A DNA stretch of 64,000 bases from Paraspadella gotoi (GCA_051294375.1 CM119265.1:29350540-29414539), one strand, 5' to 3'. Positions 10,667-22,325 are shown, numbered from the stretch's first letter. The notes: generated by a model from the letters alone, not told the origin. A program made the numbers and translations.

Positions 10667-11490
10667 CCCATCTCCAAAGACTTTGGCGAAAAAGAGATAA
10701 TTCACGAGGATCGTAATCCATCATTCGTTGAACATAAAATCTCGTCGTTGATTCTTTTCTCTTTTTCTTTTTATTTTCTCCGCACAAAGTGGAGGTCTGT
10801 CTGTCTGTCTGTCCGTCTGTCTGTCTGTCGCTCTGTCTGGAAAGAATCCCTTTTTCTGTTTCCGGGTTTTATTCATCTTTGATTTTTTTTTCTGTCTGAC
10901 TGTCTTTGTTTGAGTCTAAGTGTTTTTGTTCCTTTTACACTGTCTGTCAGGACTGGTTGGTTCTAATGTTCTCATCATAACTACTTCTCTCTTCTCTCTC
11001 TCTCTCTCTCTCTCCGTCTCTCTCTCTCTCTCTCTCTCTCTCATCTTCTTTCTATCCACTCTCTCTCCATCTTGATGAATCCCCTTTCTTGTTTTTTCCA
11101 TTCCTGTCACGCCAATCCATGGATTCGGCCATTTGTGTAATCTCTCGCGGAAAAGTCCCTCATAATTCAGAGTTCTTTTCTGCGTTGGAGTTTGTTATTT
11201 CGCTCGGGGCAAGCAGTGGCGTGGCCACGTCAACCTCTGGTGCACCTCTCTCTCTACTTCTCTCGTCTCTCTCCTGTCGCCTAACCTGGTCGACTCTTCT
11301 CCGACTTGACTCTCGCGTCTCAATTACTTTCGTCTCGTTCTCGTGCTCTCTCGTCGTGCTTTCTCTCGTCTCATAACAGCAGCCTGATACAGTGCTAGAT
11401 AAAATTAGCGCAGCCTCAGTGTTATTGCTTATCAGGAATATTCGTTCAAGACTGACCTTGTGATCATTATGTGCAGCTAAGGACAAGGAG
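9903..11490. repeat. Right arm of IR1
   Basis: Reverse complement of 7195-8822, with the landmarks listed there. Continuing to about 11640 the resemblance to the left flank (about 7090-7190) becomes doubtful. The arm begins exactly at the target duplication ACGTCCAC (9903-9910) of the internal transposon copy. Confidence 0.85.
9911..10550. mobile_element. hAT-like MITE, copy 2 (inverted duplicate of copy 1)
   Basis: It begins TAGGCCGGAACAGGTTGAAA and ends AATTTTTGCACCCTTA, flanked by ACGTCCAC on both sides (9903-9910, 10551-10558). That is the complement of the duplication around copy 1. Sharing the target site means this copy arose with the inverted duplication of the arm and was not an independent insertion. 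The interior matches copy 1 throughout, including the trinucleotide run and the TTAGGG-like motif near 10283. Confidence 0.85.
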
Positions 11491-12467
11491 ATACGCAGAA
11501 TCGGTTCGCTGACCAACAACCTCTTCTCGACGCGGTCCCTCATCGATGCGAACCGGATTAAGACCTGACCGTCCCGTCAGTCCTCGTGACCGAAATGAAC
11601 GCCGCAGCCCCGAGGGCCAATATAACATATTGATGTGAGCGAACCGTGAGGGTGAAACAGCCGCGGCTCTCGCGAGCCTCGTCGGTGCGAATAGCGGCGG
11701 GTGCGCTCGAAGGAGGGGAAGCAAAGCTCTGATCGGAGAGCGAGAGAGGGAAAGGCAGCAGGAGATAAGCGGCCGCGCGACGGCGGATGAGAATGGGTAG
11801 AATGAGAACGACGTGTGAGAAAGAAGAGAAAGTAAGAAGCACCGAGAGAGACGCATGAGAGGAACGATGGATGGAGGCGTCGAGCGATAGGAGAGAGGAA
11901 CGGAAGAACGTTGGAAGCAGGACAGAGACGGAGACGGGGGGTCGTCGCTCTCTTGACGCGCCGATGAGTGCACGCTTCGGTCAAGATGTTTTGTCTATTG
12001 GGCCCGTGGGTCGCGTGTTTTACTGCTGGGACGAGTTGCACTTTGATCCCACAGAGACCCCTCCAAGGTCCTTTCACTTTTTTCTCCGCTAAAATGAAAT
12101 CGCTTAGATTTTTAGTGACTCAAATAACCGGCCAGCACGATCACATCACGCGTCACTATTACACCACTCAACGGTTCGTACGGTTTGATTGGGCAATTGC
12201 CTGACCCCAATCAACTAATTTACTGTTATTGGGAGATATTCGGAAAATAACTATTCTGGAAGATAAACAGTAATTAGCAACATAGAGGTATTTGCATAAC
12301 ACATATAGCGTCGATATGGGGTCTTGCGAGAATGGTTTACTGTTGCTTCTTTTTTTGTTTAAAATTCTTTTCACGTTTTATCGTTTATGGTTGTGTATAG
12401 AACGGGTAAAGGAGGGGTGAAAAGAAATTAAATATTTATAAGGAAAAGGAATAGGCGAGTTAAATTT
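11491..12467. other. GC-rich unique stretch, no assigned gene
   Basis: The 11500-12070 part is noticeably GC- and CpG-rich compared with the flanks and carries overlapping minus-strand open frames (11467-11973, 11577-12077). They overlap each other in different frames, are Ser/Arg-rich, and lack a clear start, splice or domain, so none is called. A real exon or promoter remains possible. Confidence 0.35.
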
Positions 12468-13290
12468 CTTTCTATCTATCTATCTCCCAAAAATCAAATC
12501 AATTTCAAAAATCGTTATCTTCTCTCTTCAATTTGAAAAACAAATTTCGTCAAACTTCGTTTTTATGAAAAACCTTTTTAAATTCCTTGGCCTTTGCATT
12601 CAGTCACCTACACATGCTTTTGCCTCCGAAATCTTTCGTCCTTTTCATTCTATCGCCTCTGTATTCTGTCACCTCTGTTTTACATTGCCTCTGCATTCTA
12701 TAGCCACTGCATTCCATTGCCTCTCCATTCTATCGCATCTGCATTCTATTGCATATACAATCTATCGCTTATGCTCTATCATATCAACATACAATCACCT
12801 CTGCATTCTAATACCTCTGAATTATATGGCCTCTGCATTGTATAGCCTCTGCATTCTATTGCTTTGGTTTTATGTATATCACCCCTAAATTCCATTGTGT
12901 CCGCATTCTATTGCCTTATCATTCTATGACCTCTTTTTATTATATCGCGTTTGCAATCTATCGCCCTTACATTCTATGGCCTTTGCATTCTATCACTCTT
13001 ACATTCTATGGCTTTTGCTCTCTATCACCCAACTTTCTATGGCCTTTTCCATCTATTGCCCTTAAATTCTATGGCTTTTACATTCTATCACCCTACATTC
13101 TATGACTTTTGCATTCTATCACTCTTACATTATATGGCCTTTGCATTCTATCAACCTACATTCTATGGCTTTTGCATTCTATCACCCTTACATTCTATGG
13201 CCTTTGCATTCTATCACCCTTACATTCTATGGCTTTTGCATTCTATCACCCTTACATTCTATGGCCTTTGCATTCTATCACCTCCGCATG
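12468..13290. repeat. Inverted copy of the 8950-9725 minisatellite block
   Basis: It starts with a TCTATCTATC run and unique sequence (AAAAATCAAATCAATTTCAA) matching 9690-9725 in reverse, then continues as the 16-bp minisatellite (CATTCTATGGCCTTTG / CATTCTATCACCCTTA) to about 13290. This copy is longer and more regular than the first. Its apparent ORFs (12565-13397, +), rich in Leu, Ser, Tyr and Phe, are repeat translations: units of 16 bases rotate through all three frames. Confidence 0.9.
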
Positions 13291-13414
13291 ATTTCACTTT
13301 CACATTTGAAATCACCGTCACTTTCCTTTTCCTTCAAATTCTCAATCACTTTTGCTTTGTGATTCAATTTCCCTTCGCTTCTTTATTCGAACTGTGAATC
13401 CAGTGAATCCATTC

Positions 13415-13415
<1 letters not shown>

Positions 13416-13499
<84 letters not shown>
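13416..13499. repeat. (TC)42 microsatellite
   Basis: An uninterrupted TC run of 84 bases, the longest perfect dinucleotide array seen here. Comparable arrays occur at about 6269-6311, 7664-7727, 8055-8121, 14061-14112, 16510-16625, 16699-16744 and 45759-45802. Confidence 0.98.
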
Positions 13500-13503
<4 letters not shown>

Positions 13504-13593
13504 ACCCTCCCTCTTGTCTCTGTCCTAGATGTAAATCGCGCGGTTCGGAATCCATTGTTTTCGAAATTCATTTGCAAAGCGGCTCATTTGCTT

Positions 13594-13980
13594 CGTTGTC
13601 GTCGTCGTCGTCGTTGTCGTCGTCTTTGTCATCGTCGTCGTCGTCATCCTTGGCTTTGTCTTCTTCGTCATCATTTATGTCATTATTATGTAATTATCAT
13701 TATCATCGTTATGACTTACTAAAACCTTTTTTAAAGTCATCGTCATCATCTTCATCATCATTTACAAAAAACGGTTATCATGATAAACTAATTCATTAAT
13801 ATAATCATTAAGATCATCATCATCATTGAAACTAGGTCGTCATCATCATTATCATCTTCATCATCATTATCATCTTCATTATTACCGTTAAAATATTGAT
13901 CTTTATCATTATTGTCATCATCAGCATAATCATCATCATTATCATCATCCTCATCATCATCATCATCATCATCGGCATAG
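13594..13980. repeat. (GTC)n then (ATC)n trinucleotide repeats
   Basis: Imperfect GTC/GTT units at 13597-13680 are followed by ATC units scattered to 13978. They generate poly-Ser frames on one strand and poly-Met frames on the other, which are not genes. Similar GTC runs occur at 6623, 18143, 28780 and 33355. Confidence 0.9.
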
Positions 13981-14057
13981 TCTCATCGTTGACGCCCGGT
14001 GGAGGAGGCAAAGAGAATTCTGGACCTTTTTTGCATTGAAGGAATTGCTGACTCGCA

Positions 14058-14116
<59 letters not shown>

Positions 14117-14361
14117 ACAAAGAAAAAAAGCAAAAGGCTTAAAAAAATGGAAAGGGGCGAATGATCCGATTTGCAATAGACTCACGAATGAAGGATGCAA
14201 GAGAAGGAGAGTGGGAAATGGGCGACTGGAAAGTGGGTGAATGGAAAATGGGCGACTGGAAAATAAGCTACTGGAAATAGCTGATTAGAAAATAGGCAAC
14301 TGGAAAATTGGCGACTTGCAAATGAACGACGAAAAGTGGATGAATGGAAATGGGCAACTGG

Positions 14362-15440
14362 AGGGCATGAGGGTTTGCCACTACCCCAAGGCGGCTTACG
14401 GCCGTCCTCACTCCTCCCGCAGGGTAGGTACCGGGTTGGGATTGAACCCGGTNNNNNNNNNNNNNNNNNNNNNNNNNNNNNNNNNNNNNNNNNNNNNNNN
14501 NNNNNNNNNNNNNNNNNNNNNNNNNNNNNNNNNNNNNNNNNNNNNNNNNNNNNNNNNNNNNNNNNNNNNNNNNNNNNNNNNNNNNNNNNNNNNNNNNNNN
14601 NNNNNNNNNNNNNNNNNNNNNNNNNNNNNNNNNNNNNNNNNNNNNNNNNNNNNNNNNNNNNNNNNNNNNNNNNNNNNNNNNNNNNNNNNNNNNNNNNNNN
14701 NNNNNNNNNNNNNNNNNNNNNNNNNNNNNNNNNNNNNNNNNNNNNNNNNNNNNNNNNNNNNNNNNNNNNNNNNNNNNNNNNNNNNNNNNNNNNNNNNNNN
14801 NNNNNNNNNNNNNNNNNNNNNNNNNNNNNNNNNNNNNNNNNNNNNNNNNNNNNNNNNNNNNNNNNNNNNNNNNNNNNNNNNNNNNNNNNNNNNNNNNNNN
14901 NNNNNNNNNNNNNNNNNNNNNNNNNNNNNNNNNNNNNNNNNNNNNNNNNNNNNNNNNNNNNNNNNNNNNNNNNNNNNNNNNNNNNNNNNNNNNNNNNNNN
15001 NNNNNNNNNNNNNNNNNNNNNNNNNNNNNNNNNNNNNNNNNNNNNNNNNNNNNNNNNNNNNNNNNNNNNNNNNNNNNNNNNNNNNNNNNNNNNNNNNNNN
15101 NNNNNNNNNNNNNNNNNNNNNNNNNNNNNNNNNNNNNNNNNNNNNNNNNNNNNNNNNNNNNNNNNNNNNNNNNNNNNNNNNNNNNNNNNNNNNNNNNNNN
15201 NNNNNNNNNNNNNNNNNNNNNNNNNNNNNNNNNNNNNNNNNNNNNNNNNNNNNNNNNNNNNNNNNNNNNNNNNNNNNNNNNNNNNNNNNNNNNNNNNNNN
15301 NNNNNNNNNNNNNNNNNNNNNNNNNNNNNNNNNNNNNNNNNNNNNNNNNNNNNNNNNNNNNNNNNNNGGCTTTACTCAATGAGCCACCGGGTCACAACTG
15401 AAAGAGGCTTGCTTATAGGCGGGGTGAACCTAGGCAATTC
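14362..15440 (-). mobile_element. tRNA-derived SINE, interrupted by a large gap
   Basis: Read on the minus strand, bases just right of the gap give GACCCGGTGGCTCATTGAGT, an A-box (TGGCTCATTGAGTA). Bases just left of it give ACCGGGTTCAATCCCAACCC, a B-box (GGTTCAATCCC). In Pol III promoters these boxes lie roughly 30-60 bases apart, so the 915 N between them (14453-15367) probably hold far less unique sequence than stated, or conceal an insertion. A relative on the + strand is at 58555-58760. The 3' limit and tail are not defined. Confidence 0.6.
14453..15367. other. Assembly gap (915 N)
   Basis: Largest gap in the window. Its flanks are the two halves of one SINE-like promoter (see the entry 14362-15440). 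Confidence 0.99.
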
Positions 15441-16046
15441 CCGACTACAGTTCTGCAAAAATTAAAAAAAAATTGTTCTAATAATAATGTATCAATAAAT
15501 AAATATAACATGAATTAATGAATAATTCCTGGAATGTTGTTGAATAGAAACAGAAATAGCTTCCTTTTCAACTGAAGAGTCGTTTTCATTTGAAGACATT
15601 TTCCTTGAATTCTTAAAATCATTTAAATCCTCTGTAGATGTCACCAAACAGTCTTCTCACTGGCTTTCTACTCTCTTATTTTTAGTTGCAATGCAGCGCT
15701 TTTCAAAGATATACGGAAATATACGGGATAAGAAAGTCACTGCGGCAAAACACTCATTGGAATTTCCTTTCTTTTTTTATTCTTTAACTTCTTATCTCTC
15801 AGATTCCATCCTTTACCCCTAATTTCTTTCATTCCTCTGCTCCTCCCTTACTCCTTACTCTTTCACAAACTCGAATTGAAGATTTTTTTCAAAATTTGAA
15901 TCTCCGCCCACAAATACCGCCCACAACCTCTCTCTCTCTCTCTCNNNNNNNNNNTCTTTACTTTCTCTCTCTCATAAAATATTCTTTTGTTTATCACTAA
16001 CCCTAGTAAATACTAACCTATCCCTCTCCCTTTTGTTTCCTCACAG
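15441..16046. other. Intron-like AT-rich stretch
   Basis: No coding or repeat family was recognised. A short (CT)n run with a 10-N gap lies at 15930-15954. The polypyrimidine tract and branch region of the exon at 16047 end this stretch. Confidence 0.5.
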
Positions 16047-16190
16047 AGAATGGCCGGAATACAACGTGACATGCGATGTTCACGCAAATCCAACTCCTCC
16101 ACTTAAAAACATGAGTTGGAGCATAAGACATGGAGAGAGAACTCACTTCAGAGGTCAACCTTTCTCTCTTGACAACGGTGATTCGTACGG
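16047..16190 (+). CDS. Exon with Ig-like half domain
   Basis: The acceptor is CCCTTTTGTTTCCTCACAG and the donor is TACGG/GTGAGT. Two frames are stopped; the open one has one carried base, 47 codons, and ends in phase 2. The peptide EWPEYNVTCDVHANPTPP has Cys at about residue 9, followed by a Trp about 15 residues later (NMSWSIRHGERTHF). This C-x(14-15)-W spacing with ANPTPP is typical of the B-C strand region of immunoglobulin I-set/C2 domains of cell-surface adhesion proteins. The second half of such a domain, with its Y-x-C motif, is not obvious in the next exon, so the assignment is by resemblance. It joins 18440-18635 in frame. Two N-glycosylation sequons (NVT, NMS) are present. Confidence 0.7.
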
Positions 16191-16318
16191 GTGAGTATTA
16201 TTTGAAAATTGGAGGAAAAATAAGGATCATTGGGAACATTTTTGTTTTTTCTTCTTCAAATTGAAAAAAGAAATTATTTCATGGCACCAGGCATCGCATC
16301 AAACTACATGGAGCAGCA

Positions 16319-16749
<431 letters not shown>

Positions 16750-16979
16750 TCACTTTTGGACAAACTATAGAAAGTGCGATTTCGCTGATTAGAAAAGAGA
16801 AGAATTTCCTCTTACAATCAGAGTTTGACCTCAGACTCACGATTCTGTCAGACCTTTTTCTCACAGCCTCACTTTAACCTCAGCGACGCCTCCCAAAGAC
16901 ACTTTTAAAACATCTTTAGAAACTTCGTAAGAAACATCAGAATTGAAACATTGAAAAATCTTAAACATCCCTTTATTTT

Positions 16980-18050
16980 TCCTTGTTTCCTTTCCTTCTC
17001 CAACCTATCTCCCCCTCTTCTTTCTCTTTCCTCCCTTTCCTTTCTTTTTCCTCCCTTTCCTTTCTCTTTCTTCCCTTTGCTTTCTCTTTTCTCCCTTTCC
17101 TTTCTCTTTCCTTCCTTTTATTTCTCTTTCCTACCTTTTTTTTCTTTACTCCCTTTTCTTTCTCTTTCCTTTCTTTCCTTTCTCTTTTTTCCCTTTCCTT
17201 TCTCTTTTTTCCCTTTCCTTTCTCTTTTTTCCCTTCCTTTCTTTTTCCTCCTTTTCCGTTCTCTTTCCCAAGTATACCGTCAGAATAAAAGCCTTCCCTC
17301 TGTCGAGTGACTTGGGGCGACGCCGGGGGGTCATACCGAGGGATTGCCTCTGGGAGTGGGCAAAAACTATATATGTACCGAGGTGTGCTCCCAAGGGGGA
17401 TAGTTTTTTTTAGCCTCTTGGCAGATCCCCTTGGGGTGCAAAAAAATGCCTTCCCAAGGGGTCACCTCTTGGCATGAGAAAATTTTTACCGCTTGGGGTG
17501 GTCTTCCTATTGCAGCAAACGTTTCTTTCCTCCCTTTCCTTTCTCTTTTCTTCCTTTCCTTTTTTTTTCCTCCCTTTCCTTTCTCTTTCCTCACTTTCCT
17601 TTTTCTTTGATCCCTCTCCTTTCTAATTCTTTCCTTTTCTCTTCTCTTTCCTGCCTTTCCTTTCTCTATTCTCATTTTCCTTTCTCTTTCTTTCCTTTCC
17701 TTCTTCTTTCCTCCCTTTCCTTTCATTTTCCTCCCTTTTTTCTTTTCTCTCTTTTCTTTTTTTTTCTCCATTTTCTTTTTTTTTCCTCCCTTTCCTTTTT
17801 ATTTTTTAACTTTTCTCGTTCATTTCCTCCCTTTCCTTTCACTTTCCTCCTTTCCTTTTTCTTTCCTCATTTTCCTTTCTCTTTTTTTCCTTTTCATTTT
17901 CTTTCCTCTCTTTCCTTTCTATTTCTTTCATTTTTTTTTCTCTTTCCTCCCTTTCCTTTCACTTTCCTCCCTTTCCTTTTTTATTTTCTCCACTTCCTTT
18001 TTCTTTCCTCTCTTTTTTTCTATTTCTTTCCTTTCCTCCTCTCTTTAAAC
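16980..18050. repeat. Long pyrimidine minisatellite in two blocks
   Basis: Units of about 24 bases such as TTTCCTCCCTTTCCTTTCTC repeat at 16980-17270 and 17517-18050, giving nearly 800 bases of almost pure C/T on one strand. The 17271-17516 insert is different: it holds several CCAAGGGG / CCCCTTGG copies that can pair with each other. The open frames 16951-17310 and 17493-18116 are composition artefacts. Confidence 0.9.
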
Positions 18051-18439
18051 TCAACCTGGTGGAAAAAGAAAAATCATTCGTCATTACGTTTTTACCAAAA
18101 CACCTCATTTAAATAAAGCGCCCATTTCTTGGTGGCGCGGTTGTCGTCGTCGTCTTCGTCGTCATCATCGTCGTCAAAACTCCATCTACGAAAGGCCAAA
18201 CGAATAGGATTGGTTCTCGCAGCCGTAAATGCGCTCAGCCTTCTTAATGGATGCAATCAGCAGACAAACAGGAGAGCAGTCGGAAAGAGAGGTTGCGCTC
18301 AGCTGAGGTCTTACCTTGCAAGCAATGCAATGCAATTGTTCATTAAATATACATCTAACATTATGTTTTTCTCGAGTCCTTTTCTTTTCTAATCCTCTTG
18401 TACCTCTCTTTTTTCCCCTCCCTCTCTTTTTTTCCACAG

Positions 18440-18635
18440 TGACTACCCTCGATCTTTCAACCCCGTTCATACTCCACGACATCCTCACTCCTCCTCCTCC
18501 TCCTCCTCCTCCTCCTCCTCATTCAACGACAAACAAATGAAATTGCGGCGAATTACATCCGGGTTTCAAATCATCATCCCGATCGGGAAGGACGAACTCA
18601 CGATGGAAAACCCTGTGGCTACAGTCACTCTAATG
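18440..18635 (+). CDS. Exon of the same gene, Ser-tract
   Basis: The acceptor is CTTTTTTTCCACAG and the donor is CTAATG/GTGAGT. The frame delivered by exon 16047-16190 (one base needed) is open for 65 codons and ends exactly in phase 0. The peptide begins DYPRSFNPVHTPRHPH, then about eleven Ser from a TCC repeat (likely length-variable), then SGFQIIIPIGKDELTMENPV and ATVTLM. In the frame offset by one a TGA stops the ORF before the donor. The downstream half has alternating hydrophobic residues as in a beta-rich fold. No family is recognised. The serine run is unusual in a folded domain and probably marks a linker. Confidence 0.7.
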
Positions 18636-18991
18636 GTGAGTCTCTTTTTTTTGCTTATTTGTCCTTTTTATTGTGACTTTGTCTTTGTTTCTTGGGAGAT
18701 TGTCCTTGTGACGTTGCTTTGTCCTTAATTTCATTTGCATTTTGGTTGTTATTAGAAACATTTTATTTACTTTTTTAATCTAATTTTAGACATTTTATTT
18801 ATTATTTCTTTTTTTCTTTCTTTCTTTATTTTTTTAATCTTATTTTATTAAATTTTATAATAAACATTTTATTAAATTTAGTTTCTTTTTTGTATTTTTC
18901 ACAGTACAGTTTATTTCCTTCTTTTTTGTCACTTGTGAAAACGACAATACTTTATATTCCAATCTCGTTTTTATTCATTCCAATGCATCTC

Positions 18992-19024
<33 letters not shown>

Positions 19025-19129
19025 TCTCTGTGTCTCATCTCTCTCTTTTCTCACTCAATAAAAAAGAAAGAGGTTGAGTCAAAAGTCATAAGTATTGAGG
19101 AGAGATGAGAAGATATTGACTTGAAATGA

Positions 19130-19168
<39 letters not shown>

Positions 19169-19519
19169 CTCTCTCGCCTCTTTTCATTTCTTCCTAATCT
19201 TTCCAATTTTTTTCTTTTTATTTCTTTCTTTTTCTCCTTTTCTTTCAATATCATCATGTCCTTTTTTTCTTCTTTTACAATCTCCTTTTCTCTCTTTTTT
19301 CAATATCTCCATTTTTTACCTTTCTTATTAGTGGCCTTTTATTACTTAAGGTTTTAAAATAAAAAGGAATCGTATTTATAACATGCATTCTCAAGGAAGA
19401 TTTAATAATAGTAGTAATTGTATTAGTTTAATCTCGTTAATGTTAGTTCGTCAAGGGAAAGAGAGTGAAGGGCAGAGAAGCGTTTCTTATTATCTTGTCG
19501 AAACGATTTGTTTCGTTGC

Positions 19520-19599
<80 letters not shown>

Positions 19600-20730
19600 C
19601 TTTAATAAGGCCTAATTATGTGGCCATTCCCTCCCCTCATCTTTCCTCAATATCTTTCCTACAGAAATGAGTCTCATTTAAACGTCTCACTCTCTCCTCT
19701 CCTCTCTCTCTCTCTCTCTCTCTGCTTAGCAGTTAATTTTTTATCCGTTTTTTATTTGTAAAGATAAAAAAAATGTTTTTGTTTATTTGAAATAACTAAT
19801 GCTTTAGTTAATTAATTAATATCGCAATAGCAATATATTCATAGTTCTTTAAAAAAAAATCTTAGTTTTTGTAAATCGCTTTAGCCATTTACTTACCCCC
19901 TGAAAATTTTTTTCTTCCATTTTTCCAATTTTGTTTTCCAATTTTTTTTTCCATTTTCTTTGTAACTTTTTCTACCTACTATATAGATTTGTCTCTTACT
20001 TTTTCTACTATGAGCATTTTCCCTTTACTTTCTATAGAAATTTGCTCTTCTGTCTGCACCCACTAGATTTTCACTTGCATTGCTTTACACAAAATAGCAA
20101 ATTTTTGATTGTTTTGGTCTTAATAAACCAGATGGCTCCACAAATAAAAGAGCGTTTTTAAAACAAAATAGCAATGAAATTTAGTTTTAGTATATCTTTT
20201 CTGAAACAAAAGAACAGTCTTATTAAATCTTCTTTGTATTTTCACCCTTTTTTACTAGAGGGCTTTACAAAACAGGAGGCCTTTTGTAAGACAAAGGAAC
20301 ATTCAAAAATTTTTATCTGCACCCACTAGATCTTCACTTGCACCTGCTCTTCAACAAAATAGCAAGTGTTTTTTTCGATTTTTTTATTGTAAATATTTTT
20401 TAAAAAAATTTTTTTTTATATTTTTGAAAAATATAAAAATATGCAAAATTACCTGTTTTACTATTTTCTTGTTGCTTGCATTGTCAATGGCCTTCTTTCG
20501 CTGCATGCGACATAATCTTAAAAGTATAATGATCTCGCCAGACCTTACTATCAAAAAAATTAATAAAAAGTATTATGATCTAATTTGCATATTGCAGTAA
20601 ATCATGATTAAATGGAAATTTAAACAAAAAAATATTTGAATCAATATTAAACGAAGAAAATGGACACACATTTTAACTTCCTTACTGCCTCACTAATGAA
20701 ACTTGATAACTAGATAGTTGAAAGTTAAAA
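18636..20730. other. Intron, AT-rich with CT microsatellites
   Basis: No exon seen. Microsatellites lie at about 18990-19045, 19129-19172, 19520-19594 and 19690-19722. Open frames here are short and S/L-rich. The region after 19730 is AT-rich with homopolymer T and A runs. Confidence 0.55.
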
Positions 20731-20734
20731 GAAT

Positions 20735-20831
20735 GCTGCAAGTTGAAAAAATTATGCAAGTTGAAAAAATTATGCAAGTTAAAAAAAGTATGCAAGTTGA
20801 AAAAATTATGCAAGTTGAAAATATTATGCAA
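20735..20831. repeat. 18-bp minisatellite, left part
   Basis: Units of the type TTATGCAAGTTGAAAAAA are repeated about five times. The array is interrupted by the MITE at 20832-21419 and resumes at 21420. Confidence 0.85.
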
Positions 20832-21419
20832 TAGGGCGGAATAAAGTAAAAACTAAGAGTTCTGTAATATAAATAACATTAGAGCATCCCTGTGGGATGA
20901 CGAAATTAAAAAAAATTAAGATTTTATATATAGTTATTAACATAGAAGTATTTAAAGTTTATTGTATTACTATAAATCATGAAAAATGTTTTTTTCAAAA
21001 TCAGAATTTTTAAAAACGGATTCGGGTAGAGATTGCAAAAATAAATAAAAAATATTACTACAAGATTTCCATTTTTTTTGTTTTATTGCTTAAAATTAGC
21101 AAAAACTATAAAAATTATGGTACGATGATGATGATGATGATTTTAAAAAGTTTTTCCATTATTTGACCCACTTATCATCAAAATATTTAAAAACGCATTA
21201 TACTTTGTGCAGACAACTTTTTATGGGCTATCTGAATCCGTTCTTAAAAAATAAAATTTTCAGAAAATTTTTTTTTATTGCCTATGCATTGATAAATATT
21301 TAAATGCTTTAATGTTATACAGTGCTTCACGAGTTAAAAAAATGATATTAAATATTGATTAAGTATATGATGGACAAATTAATTTTATATTACAGAACTC
21401 TCAATTTTGGCCTGCCTTA
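20832..21419. mobile_element. hAT-like MITE, copy 3, inserted in a minisatellite
   Basis: Ends are TAGGGCGGAATAAAGT at the left and GGCCTGCCTTA at the right, with inner mirror sequence AGAGTTCTGTAATATAA / TTATATTACAGAACTCT. The target duplication TTATGCAA is perfect on both sides (20824-20831, 21420-21427). The interior carries the same landmarks as copies 1 and 2: an (ATG)n run near 21125, ACGGATTC near 21016 and GAATCCGTTCTTAAAAAATA near 21233. No ORF is present. The insertion site inside a tandem array makes it easy to see that the element moved as a unit. Confidence 0.88.
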
Positions 21420-21690
21420 TTATGCAAGTTAAAAAAATTATGCAAGATAAAAAAAGTATACAAGTTAAAAAAATTATGCAAATTGAAAAAATTATGCAAG
21501 TTGAAAAAATTATGCAAGATAAAAAAATTATGCAATTTGAAAAAATTATGCAAGTTAAAATAATGATACAAGTTGAAAAAACGATACAAGTTAAAAAAAT
21601 GATGCAAGCTAAAAAAATAATGCAAGCTAAAAAATTGATACATGCTGAAAAATAATACAGGTTGAAAAAATGAAAAAGTTAAAAATGATG
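21420..21690. repeat. 18-bp minisatellite, right part
   Basis: Continuation of the array at 20735, about 14 units with variants (ATGCAAGATAAAAAAA, GATACAAGTTGAAAAAA). The Met-Gln-Lys ORF at 21407-21655 and its minus-strand Phe-Asn-Leu shadow are translations of the 18-base unit. Confidence 0.9.
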
Positions 21691-21839
21691 CAAATTTAAA
21701 AAAATATTATTATTTTCGCAGTAACAGTTCAGTTTAAGACTTTGAAAGCGATTTACATGTATTGGCGCAGCCACTGGTTTATTTGATTCATTGAAAATTG
21801 AATGCGACATTTAAGGTTCATCAAGAATCTTTCCCCCAT

Positions 21840-22105
21840 CGCTTATATTTTCCATCTCCCGACTGAATCTTCCTCTTTTTACTGAATCTTCCCCTTCCTT
21901 CTTAATTTTTTCCTTTCTCCTAATTTTTTCCTTCTGAATCTTCTCCTTTCTCTCTGAATCTTCCCCTCCCTCACCCTCTCTGAATCTTTCTCTTCCCCTC
22001 CATCTCCCTCTCTGAATCTTCCCCTCCCTCTCCCTGTCTGAATCTTCCCCTTCCACACCCTCTCTGAATCTTTCCCTTCGCCTCCCTCTCCCTGTCTGAA
22101 TGTCC
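21840..22105. repeat. CTGAATCTTCCCC minisatellite
   Basis: Units of variable length (about 22-35 bases) share the core CTGAATCTTCCCCTCCCTCT. The minus-strand Arg/Glu/Gly-rich ORF 21811-22122 is its translation. Confidence 0.8.
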
Positions 22106-22185
22106 CTCGCAAACAGAACCACGAGTTGTTTTTCTTGACTTTTGACCTCAAAATCGATTTTTCACTCGTTTCTCAGGTTCGACCC

Positions 22186-22325
22186 TCTAGAGGCCGCCAC
22201 GGTCCTCTCGAGGCCGCCGAAGTCCTTTAGAGACCGCCACGGTCCTCTAGAGGACGCCAAAGACCTTTAGAGGCCGCCAGGGTCCTCTCGAGCCTGCAAC
22301 GGTCTTTTAGAGACAGCCACGGTTC
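22186..22325. repeat. 20-bp GC-rich minisatellite, about seven copies
   Basis: The unit is close to GTCCTCTAGAGGCCGCCACG. Each unit contains a self-complementary core (CCTCTAGAGG or CCTCTCGAGG) that could form small hairpins. Confidence 0.88.

Noticed and set aside
11467-12077. Minus-strand coding gene with Arg/Ser-rich product
   Set aside because: Two overlapping frames compete, neither with splice sites or a recognisable motif. A weak tRNA-like B-box near 11540 does not fold into a cloverleaf.
8951-13397. Tyr/Ser/His/Leu-rich ORFs that look like a repeat protein (for example 12951-13397)
   Set aside because: They are translations of the 16-bp minisatellite, which cycles through the three frames; both orientations give similar ORFs.
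14316-15401. Long open frames of 320-360 residues across N runs (also 5049-5532, 6695-7116, 40225-41383)
   Set aside because: The residues are unknown bases translated as X; there is no sequence evidence.
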